Positions 35,069 to 42,619 of a stretch of DNA of 64,000 nt are shown here, one piece after another. A program made the position numbers and the translations under genes. The DNA lies in contig NZ_NKQJ01000004.1 in NCBI RefSeq assembly GCF_002312815.1, forward strand, positions 1 through 64,000, given 5' to 3'. Under the pieces are notes generated by a model. The model was not told the DNA's origin, made no database searches, and saw nothing but the letters and a program-made list of their open reading frames with translations. Each line of letters opens with the position of its first letter. Positions within the stretch are counted from its first letter, which is position 1. The DNA is from Agaribacterium haliotis. Its GTDB lineage: Bacteria > Pseudomonadota > Gammaproteobacteria > Pseudomonadales > Cellvibrionaceae.

Positions 35069-35971
35069 CTATGCAATATAAGTTTGGTAGACAAACCAAA
35101 GTGCGGCGGCACTTGCCAGGCACGCGGCAATGAACATCAGGCTTCGCAAAGATTTGGATGAGCCTTTGTTGTTATCGTTTAGCTGCGGCTGATCATTCAG
35201 CAGCGGTTCCTGCAGGGGAGGAAAAGGGTTGCTTGCCGGTGGCCGGCGCTTTTTGGCTGCACTTCGCGCAGGGTTTGCTGTTTTTTTCTGTAGTTGCGGG
35301 CGCAAGGTGGTGCTGTCGTCGCGGCCGTGAGTCTTGGTTTCTGCGAGCAGTTGCGCCGGGCCAACAAGGCGAAAGTGCAGGGTATCGAAGGCGATATCGT
35401 CGCCGTGTTTTAACTGTTTGCTCTTAATGCGCTCGCCATTGACAAAGGTTCCGTTTGACGAGGCCAGATCTTCAATGCGGATTTGATTATTGCTGACAGT
35501 GATACGCGCGTGTTCACGGCTTAGGTGCACAACGTTTAAACACACATCACATTCGTGCGAGCGGCCTATGGTTTTGCTGCCCGGGGGCAGAGCGATAACT
35601 TTGTTGGCCATCGCGGTATTGCGCCCCTGCAGCGTCCAGTGCTGGCCGGCTTGCAGAGTTTTTTGAGCCTGTTGTTGGCGCAGTTTTTTGGGGTCTTCGA
35701 TGACAAAGCTGGAATCGCCGATGTCGAGCTCATCGCCGCTCTGTAGTTCACAGTGATCGGCAATGCTCTGGCCGTTGCGGCGAACACAGTTGCTGCCGCC
35801 TATATTTTCGAGCCTTAGCTGGTCACCGTTGACTCGAATGCAGGCCTGTACGCCTTGGACACCCTGGCCGTGAACCTGGTAGTTATTATTTGCATCGGTG
35901 CCAAAACTGTAGCGTTCATCAACCAGCCACTGGGCATGTCCGTTTGCTCTTTTGGGTTTTATTTGCAGCAT
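35069..35971 (-). CDS. Membrane-anchored protein with two FHA domains
   Basis: A 300-residue protein. Residues of about 1-92 form a degenerate FHA-like domain (GTDANN; SNCVRRNGQ). A canonical FHA domain follows with Gly136-Arg137-Ser138 (TIGRSHECDV), SREHAR at 151-156 and SSNGTFVNG at 171-179, the residues that bind phosphothreonine. A Lys/Arg/Pro-rich linker precedes a single C-terminal transmembrane helix (about 277-298), so it is probably tail-anchored facing the cytoplasm. No Ser/Thr kinase or type VI gene is nearby, so the partner is unknown. Confidence 0.85.
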   Translation of the reverse strand: MLQIKPKRANGHAQWLVDERYSFGTDANNNYQVHGQGVQGVQACIRVNGDQLRLENIGGSNCVRRNGQSIADHCELQSGDELDIGDSSFVIEDPKKLRQQQAQKTLQAGQHWTLQGRNTAMANKVIALPPGSKTIGRSHECDVCLNVVHLSREHARITVSNNQIRIEDLASSNGTFVNGERIKSKQLKHGDDIAFDTLHFRLVGPAQLLAETKTHGRDDSTTLRPQLQKKTANPARSAAKKRRPPASNPFPPLQEPLLNDQPQLNDNNKGSSKSLRSLMFIAACLASAAALWFVYQTYIA

Positions 35972-36124
35972 TTGTGTTTCTGGGGCCTGTGCACACTAGC
36001 AAAATCCATGGTTATAAGCAGAGGTTAAACCAAGCTTTACTATCTGACTAGGCGCAAGCTTACATAAGTATTTGATTGTTTTTGCCCTGCCAGGCTGAAC
36101 ACGCTTTGGCTAAATTTCAGGCAT

Positions 36125-36152
36125 AAAAAAAGCCAGCGCGGGCTGGCTTTTT
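36125..36152 (-). terminator. Rho-independent terminator of the 69-residue protein gene
   Basis: AGCCAGC-GCGG-GCTGGCT flanked by A6 and T4+ forms a terminator usable in both directions. On the minus strand it lies 17 bases after the small gene's stop, with a run of six U in the transcript. Confidence 0.9.
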
Positions 36153-36168
36153 GGCTAAGCGGCTCAGC

Positions 36169-36378
36169 TTATTCAGCGGCGTCGTCTGCAGCTTCTTCGG
36201 CAGCCTCTTCAGCTTCTGGTTCAGCCTTAGGCTCAGGCTTCTTCAGCAGCTCTTCTTTATAAAGGATTTCGACTTTATCTTCGCCGTTAATCCACTTAGC
36301 GTTGGTGCCACGAACAGCGTAACGGCCGTCACGACGTTGGAATACGGTGTACTCGGCGGTTTTCTTAACCAGTTTCAT
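36169..36378 (-). CDS. Small conserved protein with acidic Ala/Glu tail
   Basis: A 69-residue protein. The first about 45 residues (KLVKKTAEYTVFQRRDGRYA, then WINGEDKVEILYKE) resemble small conserved proteins of unknown function in Pseudomonas and relatives. The end is a low-complexity Glu/Ala/Pro tail. The ribosome site is GGAAAGG before the ATG, and its own terminator supports it as a real single-gene unit. Confidence 0.75.
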   Translation of the reverse strand: MKLVKKTAEYTVFQRRDGRYAVRGTNAKWINGEDKVEILYKEELLKKPEPKAEPEAEEAAEEAADDAAE

Positions 36379-36620
36379 AGGGCCTTTCCTCGATGTGAAT
36401 GGTGGTGCCAGTTGCAGGCGCGCGGATTCTAATGCGTACTTTGGCTAAAGGCCAGCACTTTCTTTGCTCTGTAAGAATCTATTGTCAGTAGCACACAAAG
36501 TATAAAAGAGTGACAAAATGGTAACCTAGATGGCTTCGGCGCCAGCTATGATGCTTTTGCCTGTGGCAGAGCTTGTGATAAGGCGCAGGTAAACGCCGGA
36601 TAGTTAAGGAGAAGATAATA

Positions 36621-38246
36621 ATGAAGATTAGAATGTTGCCACTACTAGCAGTGCTGATATTGAGTGCCTGCGGAGGCGGCTCATCTTCAGGTGGCGGCGG
36701 CCTTGAGCCCACTACAAACACAGGTTCAAACAGCAGTGCCGAGGACGACACTGCCGGTGGCGGAAGTGAGCCAAACGCTGTTTCGGATGCCGATACCAAT
36801 GACATCCTAAGCTGGCAATTGGGAGACTTTGCTCCGAGCTTTAATTTTAAAGACTACTGCGCCGAGCCGAGAGCCGCCAGCTCGGCGTCTGGCGACAGCT
36901 ACAACGATAAAGCCGGCAGCCTGCAGCACGAAAAGATGTGGTTGCGCAGTTGGAGTCATGAGAGTTATTTGTGGTACGACGAGATCGACGATGTCGACCC
37001 CGAGCCTTTTGTCACTGCACAAGCCTATTTTAATGTGCTGAAAACGCGCCAGCGCACTGCTTCTGATGCGCCCAAAGATAACTTTCACTTTTACCAGGAC
37101 ACAGCCGAGTACAAAAAACAGACTCAGAGCGGCGTGCGAACCGGCTATGGTTTAGCTTTGTCATGGTGGCAGCGCGGCGATGTGCGCGAGCTTGTTGTGA
37201 GCTATGTCGAACCAAATTCTCCGGCTGAGCGCGCGTTGATAGATCGCGGCAGTGTGCTGTTGGCCGTCGATGGCATTCGCACAGACCAGCTCGATAATGA
37301 GCTATTAAAACAGCAGTTTATTGCAGCGTTATCGCCTGAAACAGAGGGTGAAAGTCACAGCTTTTTGTTTCGGGATTTAGACCCAAGTGTTGGCGAGCGG
37401 CAATTGAATATGCGCTCGGCCAATGTTGAAACGTCACCGGTACTTTTAAGCAGCTACTACGATGTTGGCGCTAATAAAGTAGCGTATTTAGTGTTTAACC
37501 GTTTTATTGCTCCGGCCCAGCCCGAATTGATTTCGGCTTTTGAGTCTATGCAGCAGCAGGGGGTCAGTGAGCTGATTTTGGATTTGCGCTACAACGGTGG
37601 TGGTTTGCTTTATCTCGCTGCTCAACTCGCCCATATGATCAGCGGTCGCTCAGAATCCGAGCTGTTTTTTGAGCAGCAATACAACGACAAAATAGAGTCC
37701 GCCGGCCCGATACCGTTTGTTTCGCGTGAAATTGACTATGGCGCCGGGCGTTTTTTAGATCAGCGCCTGCCGAGCCTGAATTTGAACCGAGTATTTATTC
37801 TAACCGGCGCCGGTACTTGCTCGGCAAGTGAAGCGGTTATTAACGGCCTGCGTGGTGTCGATATTGATGTTCTGCTGATCGGCTCGCAAACCTGCGGCAA
37901 ACCCTACGGTTTTACCGCCCAGGACAATTGCGGTACGACCTATTCTACGATTCAGTTTCAGGGCGTTAATGCCAAAGGTTTTGGAGAATACTCGACAGGC
38001 TTTGCCGCTACAGGCAGCAGCAACGACGCCGTCAAAGTTTCCGGTTGCGACGTCGAGGATGACTTTAGTGCTGTACTTGGCGACAACAAAGAAAAGCGCC
38101 TGCAAGCGGCGCTGAGTTTAATTGGCACAGGTTCGTGCCCAAGCAGTGCCTCTGCCGCGTTAAATAAAAGCCGAGGGCAAACATCGGTGCTTCCGTTTGA
38201 AACGGACTCGCTTTTAAACAACGGTATTTTTGAGTTGATTAAATAA
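36621..38246 (+). CDS. S41-family (C-terminal processing type) peptidase lipoprotein 1
   Basis: A 541-residue lipoprotein: signal MKIRMLPLLAVLILSAC with a Gly/Ser-rich linker after the lipid-bearing Cys. A conserved N-terminal region (KMWLRSWSHESYLWYDEIDD) precedes a PDZ-like part (about 175-260, YVEPNSPAERALIDRGSVLL). The S41 core has LILDLRYNGGGLLYLAAQLA, catalytic Ser401 in GTCSASEAVING and Lys427 in QTCGKPYG, the usual Ser/Lys dyad. It is likely anchored in the outer or inner membrane and cuts misfolded or unstructured substrates. It is followed by a close paralog. Confidence 0.9.
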   Translation: MKIRMLPLLAVLILSACGGGSSSGGGGLEPTTNTGSNSSAEDDTAGGGSEPNAVSDADTNDILSWQLGDFAPSFNFKDYCAEPRAASSASGDSYNDKAGSLQHEKMWLRSWSHESYLWYDEIDDVDPEPFVTAQAYFNVLKTRQRTASDAPKDNFHFYQDTAEYKKQTQSGVRTGYGLALSWWQRGDVRELVVSYVEPNSPAERALIDRGSVLLAVDGIRTDQLDNELLKQQFIAALSPETEGESHSFLFRDLDPSVGERQLNMRSANVETSPVLLSSYYDVGANKVAYLVFNRFIAPAQPELISAFESMQQQGVSELILDLRYNGGGLLYLAAQLAHMISGRSESELFFEQQYNDKIESAGPIPFVSREIDYGAGRFLDQRLPSLNLNRVFILTGAGTCSASEAVINGLRGVDIDVLLIGSQTCGKPYGFTAQDNCGTTYSTIQFQGVNAKGFGEYSTGFAATGSSNDAVKVSGCDVEDDFSAVLGDNKEKRLQAALSLIGTGSCPSSASAALNKSRGQTSVLPFETDSLLNNGIFELIK

Positions 38247-38366
38247 CAGGAAGTTAATGGCGGGCTTTGATATAGCCTGTTTAGATGCTATCGAAATATA
38301 AAATCCATAATTCAAGCGTTATAGGTTATTATTAATGCCTTTTGCAGTACGTTGTAGGGATTGGGA

Positions 38367-39947
38367 ATGAGATTTAAGCAGTCTAATGTAGCTTTGATTT
38401 TGCTCGGTAGTTTACTTGGAGCCTGTGGGGGAGGTAATACCTTTCCAACACCAGCTCTGGAGTGGCAACAGGGGCGTTTTGAAAAAAGTGCGTCGTTTAA
38501 AGACCGCTGTGAGTTGCCCAGAAGTGGCAGCGATGCAAGTGGCAATGCTTACCCCGATAAAGACGGTAGTTTGGTTTATGAAAAAATGTGGCTGCGCAGC
38601 TGGAGCTACGAAAGCTATCTTTGGTACAGCGAAATTGACGATGTTAATCCAAATGATTTTGCAACGCCGCAAGCCTATTTTGATGTCTTAAAAACTCAGC
38701 AAAGTGGTGTAGAAGATAGGCCTAAAGATGCTTTTCACTACTATGTTGATACGGCTGAATTTGAGCTTCAATCTGAAGCGGGTGTAAATGTTAACTACGG
38801 TTTGGGGCTCAGTCTGTATGGCGAAGGTGAAAGCAGCCTTCTTCAGGTTACTTATGTCGAGCCCAATTCGCCGGCTTCAGCTGCAGAGCTAAATATTTCC
38901 CGAGGTGCGACGATTTATTCGATCAACAACCGTGCAGTTGGTACGTATACCGGGGCCGAGTTGGCAGCCTTAATTGAGCCGGGTGTTGCCAACCAAAGTT
39001 TGATACTTGAGTTGGCTGATACAGAGCTTGCGTCACAAGTAAATCAAGCTACTGCCACGCGTACAGTGACTTTAGTGTCAGCGGCTTATTATTCTAGCCC
39101 CGTGTTGCAATTTAACTCTAATGTGGCTCCCGCTTCTTCTTCGCGAGTGGCTTATATGGCGTTTAACAGTTTTATTTCTAGCGCTCAAGATACGCTAATC
39201 GATAGATTTAATGAGATGCAAGCAAATAACGTTACCGAGCTTGTTCTCGATTTGCGATACAACGGCGGCGGCTTGCTGCACTTATCGTCCCAGCTTGCGT
39301 ATATGATTAGCGGAAAAAGTAGCAGCGATACTTATTTTCAGTTTATTTACAACGATAAGAGCCCAAGCGGAGAAATTCTGCCTTTTGTAGATACAAAAAT
39401 TGATTATGCTGCCGGCGAGACACTTGCACAAAAACTTCCGAGCCTTGAGTTGGATAGAGTATTTATTATTGCCAACGAAGGTACATGCTCTGCGAGCGAA
39501 GCTTTGATTAATGGTTTGCGTGGCGTTGGTGTGCATGTGCACTTAGTCGGTGAGCAAACGTGTGGCAAGCCGTATGGTTTTATCCCTGAAGACAACTGTG
39601 GAACAACGTATTTTACGATTCAGTTCCGGGGTATTAACGACGTAGGTTTTGGTGATTATGCCAATGGTTTTGCGCCGATGGGCAGCTCCGGCGGCGGTTA
39701 TAAAATACCAGGCTGCCCGGCGATCGATGATTTAAGTAAAGAGCTTGGCGATGCTACTGAGGCAAGTTTAAGTACGGCGCTATCGTTTATTGACGATGGC
39801 AAATGCGCAAGTGGCACGCCTCCTGCCACAACAACTGCAAGTTCGGGCTCCGGGAGCTTTAGCAAGAGCGCTGCAGAGCCGCTTAAGCCCAGCCTGATAG
39901 GGGGTGATAAAATCATTGATAATATGATCTGGGAGCCCATTCAGTGA
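38367..39947 (+). CDS. S41-family peptidase lipoprotein 2 (tandem paralog)
   Basis: A 526-residue paralog of the gene 120 bases upstream. The ATG at 38367 is preferred; GGGA lies just before. Lipobox is LGSLLGAC. The same layout is present: KMWLRSWSYESYLWYSEIDD, PDZ-like YVEPNSPASAAELNISRG, LVLDLRYNGGGLLHLSSQLA, Ser375 in GTCSASEALING and Lys401 in QTCGKPYG. Both paralogs keep the Ser/Lys dyad, so both should be active. Codon use is more A/T-rich than in copy 1, suggesting an older duplication or different ancestry. The next lipoprotein gene overlaps its stop. Confidence 0.9.
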   Translation: MRFKQSNVALILLGSLLGACGGGNTFPTPALEWQQGRFEKSASFKDRCELPRSGSDASGNAYPDKDGSLVYEKMWLRSWSYESYLWYSEIDDVNPNDFATPQAYFDVLKTQQSGVEDRPKDAFHYYVDTAEFELQSEAGVNVNYGLGLSLYGEGESSLLQVTYVEPNSPASAAELNISRGATIYSINNRAVGTYTGAELAALIEPGVANQSLILELADTELASQVNQATATRTVTLVSAAYYSSPVLQFNSNVAPASSSRVAYMAFNSFISSAQDTLIDRFNEMQANNVTELVLDLRYNGGGLLHLSSQLAYMISGKSSSDTYFQFIYNDKSPSGEILPFVDTKIDYAAGETLAQKLPSLELDRVFIIANEGTCSASEALINGLRGVGVHVHLVGEQTCGKPYGFIPEDNCGTTYFTIQFRGINDVGFGDYANGFAPMGSSGGGYKIPGCPAIDDLSKELGDATEASLSTALSFIDDGKCASGTPPATTTASSGSGSFSKSAAEPLKPSLIGGDKIIDNMIWEPIQ

Positions 39948-40297
39948 AAACGCTATTTATCTTGATATTGAGTGTTGTGCTATTGGCGTGTGCGGCGCAG
40001 TCGGCAGAGAAGCCCGCTCAGCCGGCACGAATGGTCAATGCCGATGCTCTCGCTCATCAAGAAATAGCAGCGTTAATTGCCAGGGCGATCAATCAGAGTT
40101 CGGTGCAGTTATCGTCGACGATGTTTGAGCAAAGCCCGGATCTTTTTATCGCTAAAAAAGATCTGACGGGCATGCAAGTCGGTATGAAGGCGGGTACGCG
40201 TTTTAGCCTGCTCAAGCAGGGGCAGCAGTGCTTGCTTGAGGGCAAAGACCAGCGCTGGCCTCTGCAGCATGTTCAGTGTGTTGTATTTGAGCCCTAG
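39944..40297 (+). CDS. Small lipoprotein coupled to the S41 peptidase
   Basis: A 117-residue protein, GTG start overlapping the peptidase stop by 4 bases (GTGA). Signal MKTLFILILSVVLLAC gives a lipoprotein. The mature part (VNADALAHQEIAALIARAI; DLFIAKKDLTGMQVGMKAGT; CLLEGKDQRWPLQHVQC) has a Cys pair near the end and no family I recognise. Coupling implies it works with the peptidase, perhaps as an adaptor or inhibitor (inference). It overlaps the convergent mutarotase gene by 4 bases. Confidence 0.7.
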   Translation: MKTLFILILSVVLLACAAQSAEKPAQPARMVNADALAHQEIAALIARAINQSSVQLSSTMFEQSPDLFIAKKDLTGMQVGMKAGTRFSLLKQGQQCLLEGKDQRWPLQHVQCVVFEP

Positions 40298-41124
40298 GGC
40301 TCTTTTATATCTTTTAGGCTGTGCAGCTCAATAAGCTGCTCGCCAAACCAGCTCTCGCCGGCTTCGAGTGTTTTTCTCGGGTCGACGAGAGCCGCCTCTA
40401 CACAGAGCATATTTAGATATTCCTTATCGGCCATATCGGCCAACTCGGCGGCGCCTTCGCTCCACGGGTTCCAAACCACCACTTCGCTAAAACCGGTATT
40501 TTTTAATACGCGGGTTCTGTTGGGCTCAACGATCTTAAGGTCTTTATTGACGTTAAAATACATGCGGTCTATTGCGGCGTCGACGCGCAGCTCGTCGGCC
40601 TGCTCTTTGTGGCGCTGTTTAAAATCGTTGCCGTTGTCCCAGTACTCAAAGCCTTTTAGGCCGAAAACTTTTGTGTTGGCCAAATCGTCGATAGCAAAAT
40701 AACTGTGCAGGGCCGCGGCAAAGTCAAAGCGCTGAGTGCCGATATTTTTTATTTGCAGCTGCATTTTTAAGCGGTTTTTTGTTAGTTCAGCTGTGAATTT
40801 TGCGCTGAATTGTCCCGGCCAAAGCTCGAGACTGTTTTGATCGCTGTGCAATACAAAGCTCAGGCTGTTTTCGTTTCGGCTGTCTAGTTGCCAGTTGGCA
40901 CTGCGCAAGAAGCCGTGGCGAACACCGTCGCCTATGGCGGCAAATTGGGGGAATATAAGCGGCACACCGCCGCGTATCGCCTTGCCTTTGGCGAAGGCAC
41001 TTTGCTCGCTGAGAAACAGCTGCTCTGCGCCATTGCAGTTCCAGCTGCTCAAGTGGGCGCCCTGGTGATAGATACGCAGGCTGTCTTCGCCGTAGCTAAG
41101 TTCGGAGTAAGTCATTGCTTTCAT
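40294..41124 (-). CDS. D-hexose-6-phosphate mutarotase (aldose 1-epimerase family)
   Basis: A protein of about 276 residues of the YeaD type. Key segments are LSSWNCNGAEQLFLSEQSAF, RGGVPLIFPQFA, the active-site GVRHGFLRSANW with its His, FAAALHSYFAIDD with the second His, and VVWNPWSEGAAELADM with CVEAALV near the end. It interconverts anomers of glucose-6-phosphate or related sugars. The start is uncertain: ATG at 41124 or 41115; the longer frame to 41187 runs into the tRNA. Confidence 0.88.
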   Translation of the reverse strand: MKAMTYSELSYGEDSLRIYHQGAHLSSWNCNGAEQLFLSEQSAFAKGKAIRGGVPLIFPQFAAIGDGVRHGFLRSANWQLDSRNENSLSFVLHSDQNSLELWPGQFSAKFTAELTKNRLKMQLQIKNIGTQRFDFAAALHSYFAIDDLANTKVFGLKGFEYWDNGNDFKQRHKEQADELRVDAAIDRMYFNVNKDLKIVEPNRTRVLKNTGFSEVVVWNPWSEGAAELADMADKEYLNMLCVEAALVDPRKTLEAGESWFGEQLIELHSLKDIKEP

Positions 41125-41181
41125 CTCTATATATTGCCGCGAACGGGCAGAGGGAGAGGGTTGCGCACTAGCGCAAAAAAA

Positions 41182-41258
41182 TGGCACACCCGGAGGGATT
41201 CGAACCCCCGACCAAGTGGTTCGAAGCCACCTACTCTATCCAGCTGAGCTACGGGTGC
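41182..41258 (-). tRNA. tRNA-Arg (anticodon TCG)
   Basis: The minus strand folds into a full cloverleaf of 77 bases with encoded CCA: acceptor GCACCCG with CGGGTGT, D arm GCTC/GAGT, anticodon stem GGTGG/CCACT with loop CTTCGAA (anticodon TCG, reading CGA), and T arm GGGGG-TTCGAAT-CCCTC. Position 1 pairs with 72 as G-U rather than G-C; the discriminator is G73. Confidence 0.95.
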
Positions 41259-41455
41259 ACGGGAGGGGCCTAACGGCCACACGGCGGGCATCATACTGGT
41301 AGCTGGCCCGCTTAGGCAAGCTGATTAGAGCTTGCATGTCGAATGCGGCACAATTGGGCCTACTAATCGGGCAGGCTATAGGTATAATCTGCGCAAAAAC
41401 TATATTGACCCAAATATTTCGACTTTATGTCGACCTAAGTTTCGTGGAACTCATT

Positions 41456-41860
41456 ATGAAAACTGTTATTGCCTCACTGCTCGCTGTGGCTGCTGCGCTG
41501 TCTGCATTGGCTATCGCTGACGAATCCATTGACGAACGCTTGAAGCCCGCCGGCGAGCTTTGCATGGCGGGGGACGAATGCGCTGCGGCCGTCGTCGAAG
41601 TGGCAGCTAGCTCTGGCCCTCGCTCGGGCGACGATGTCTACGGCAGTAAGTGCGCAACCTGTCACGCCACGGGCGCAGCTGGCGCGCCTAAGCTCGGTGA
41701 TGCCGGTGCCTGGGCACCGCGTGTAGGCCAGGGCATGGACATACTCTACGCTCACGCCCTCGAAGGTTTTAACGGCATGCCGGCCAAAGGCCTGTGTTTT
41801 GACTGCAGCGATGACGAAATCAAAGCCGCGGTTGATCACATGGTCGAGAATTCCAAGTAA
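41456..41860 (+). CDS. Cytochrome c5-type protein
   Basis: A 134-residue periplasmic mono-heme cytochrome. The ATG at 41456 starts a Sec signal (MKTVIASLLAVAAALSALAIA). CATCH at 66-70 binds heme, and Met108 in FNGMPAKG is the likely sixth ligand. The Cys114/Cys117 pair in GLCFDCSDDE is characteristic of cytochrome c5 and usually forms a disulfide; an extra pair at 36/42 is less usual. It is expected to pass electrons to terminal oxidases or nitrite reductase. A strong terminator follows. Confidence 0.9.
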   Translation: MKTVIASLLAVAAALSALAIADESIDERLKPAGELCMAGDECAAAVVEVAASSGPRSGDDVYGSKCATCHATGAAGAPKLGDAGAWAPRVGQGMDILYAHALEGFNGMPAKGLCFDCSDDEIKAAVDHMVENSK

Positions 41861-41887
41861 GTTTTTCTTAACTTACCGGTACACGCC

Positions 41888-41929
41888 AAAAGCCCGCTCA
41901 GAGTGTTGAAACTCTGAGCGGGCTTTTTT
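41888..41929 (+). terminator. Rho-independent terminator after cytochrome c5
   Basis: A 17-bp perfect stem AAAAGCCCGCTCAGAGT / ACTCTGAGCGGGCTTTT with loop GTTGAA and following T-run. It lies 28 bases after the cytochrome stop and can also serve the convergent YbaK gene on the minus strand. Confidence 0.95.
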
Positions 41930-41955
41930 GTTTTGGTATAACTAGTTTTGCCGCG

Positions 41956-42456
41956 TTAGTGAATGTGGCGGTAGATTTCCAGTGCGTCCGTTGCACAGCT
42001 GATAGTGCTCAGGTCGCAGTCGTCCATCAGCGCTTCAAAATCATCTTTGCTGATGTGCACGAGGTGGCGGTGGTCGCCGCCCTCGAGATAAATATCGTTG
42101 ACGTGTTTGAGTGAGCGGTCCCAGACGACGTCGATGCCATAGGGTGTACCGAGTGCGGGCACGGCGCCCTGCTCACAGTCGGGGAAGAGGTTTTGCAGCT
42201 CATTTTCTGCGGCGAGCTCATAGCGGGCGTCGAGCTCGCGGTTGAGCCAATTGAGCACAAGAGAGTGGGAGCTTGGCAGCACGCACATCAGGTAGTGGTA
42301 GCGATCTCTGAGTATGACTGCTTTGGCTAACTGGCTGGGGCTCACGTGGGCGCTGTGAGCACTTTGCATGGAGTTGTTGCTTAAAGGGTGTTCTAACACT
42401 TCAAATGGAATGTTGGAGCGCATTAGGTAGCGCTCGACAGCTGGTGAAAGGGCCAT
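41956..42456 (-). CDS. YbaK-type aminoacyl-tRNA deacylase domain protein
   Basis: A 166-residue single-domain protein. The ATG at 42456 is preceded by AGGAGG. Family features are LAKAVILRD with the probable catalytic Lys, the LPSSHSLVLNWLN loop, EQGAVPALGTPYGIDVVWD with the GxxxP-G signature, and DIYLEGGDHRHLVHISKDDF. Members remove wrong amino acids from tRNA. It is the free-standing form of the domain found fused to HDOD at 26-29 kb. Confidence 0.85.
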   Translation of the reverse strand: MALSPAVERYLMRSNIPFEVLEHPLSNNSMQSAHSAHVSPSQLAKAVILRDRYHYLMCVLPSSHSLVLNWLNRELDARYELAAENELQNLFPDCEQGAVPALGTPYGIDVVWDRSLKHVNDIYLEGGDHRHLVHISKDDFEALMDDCDLSTISCATDALEIYRHIH

Positions 42457-42619
42457 GGCTCTGTCCTCCTGCGTGACCACAGAGCGACTTTCTCGCTATG
42501 CAGCCGAGCCGTCAAGCTAAGTCGCGCCTTTACATTCAAATTATCTAAGCAGCAATTTGTTTATCGTTAATAGGCCCTAACTTATCGATTTTATACGTGT
42601 TGTTGTTCTGGCTTAGTGA

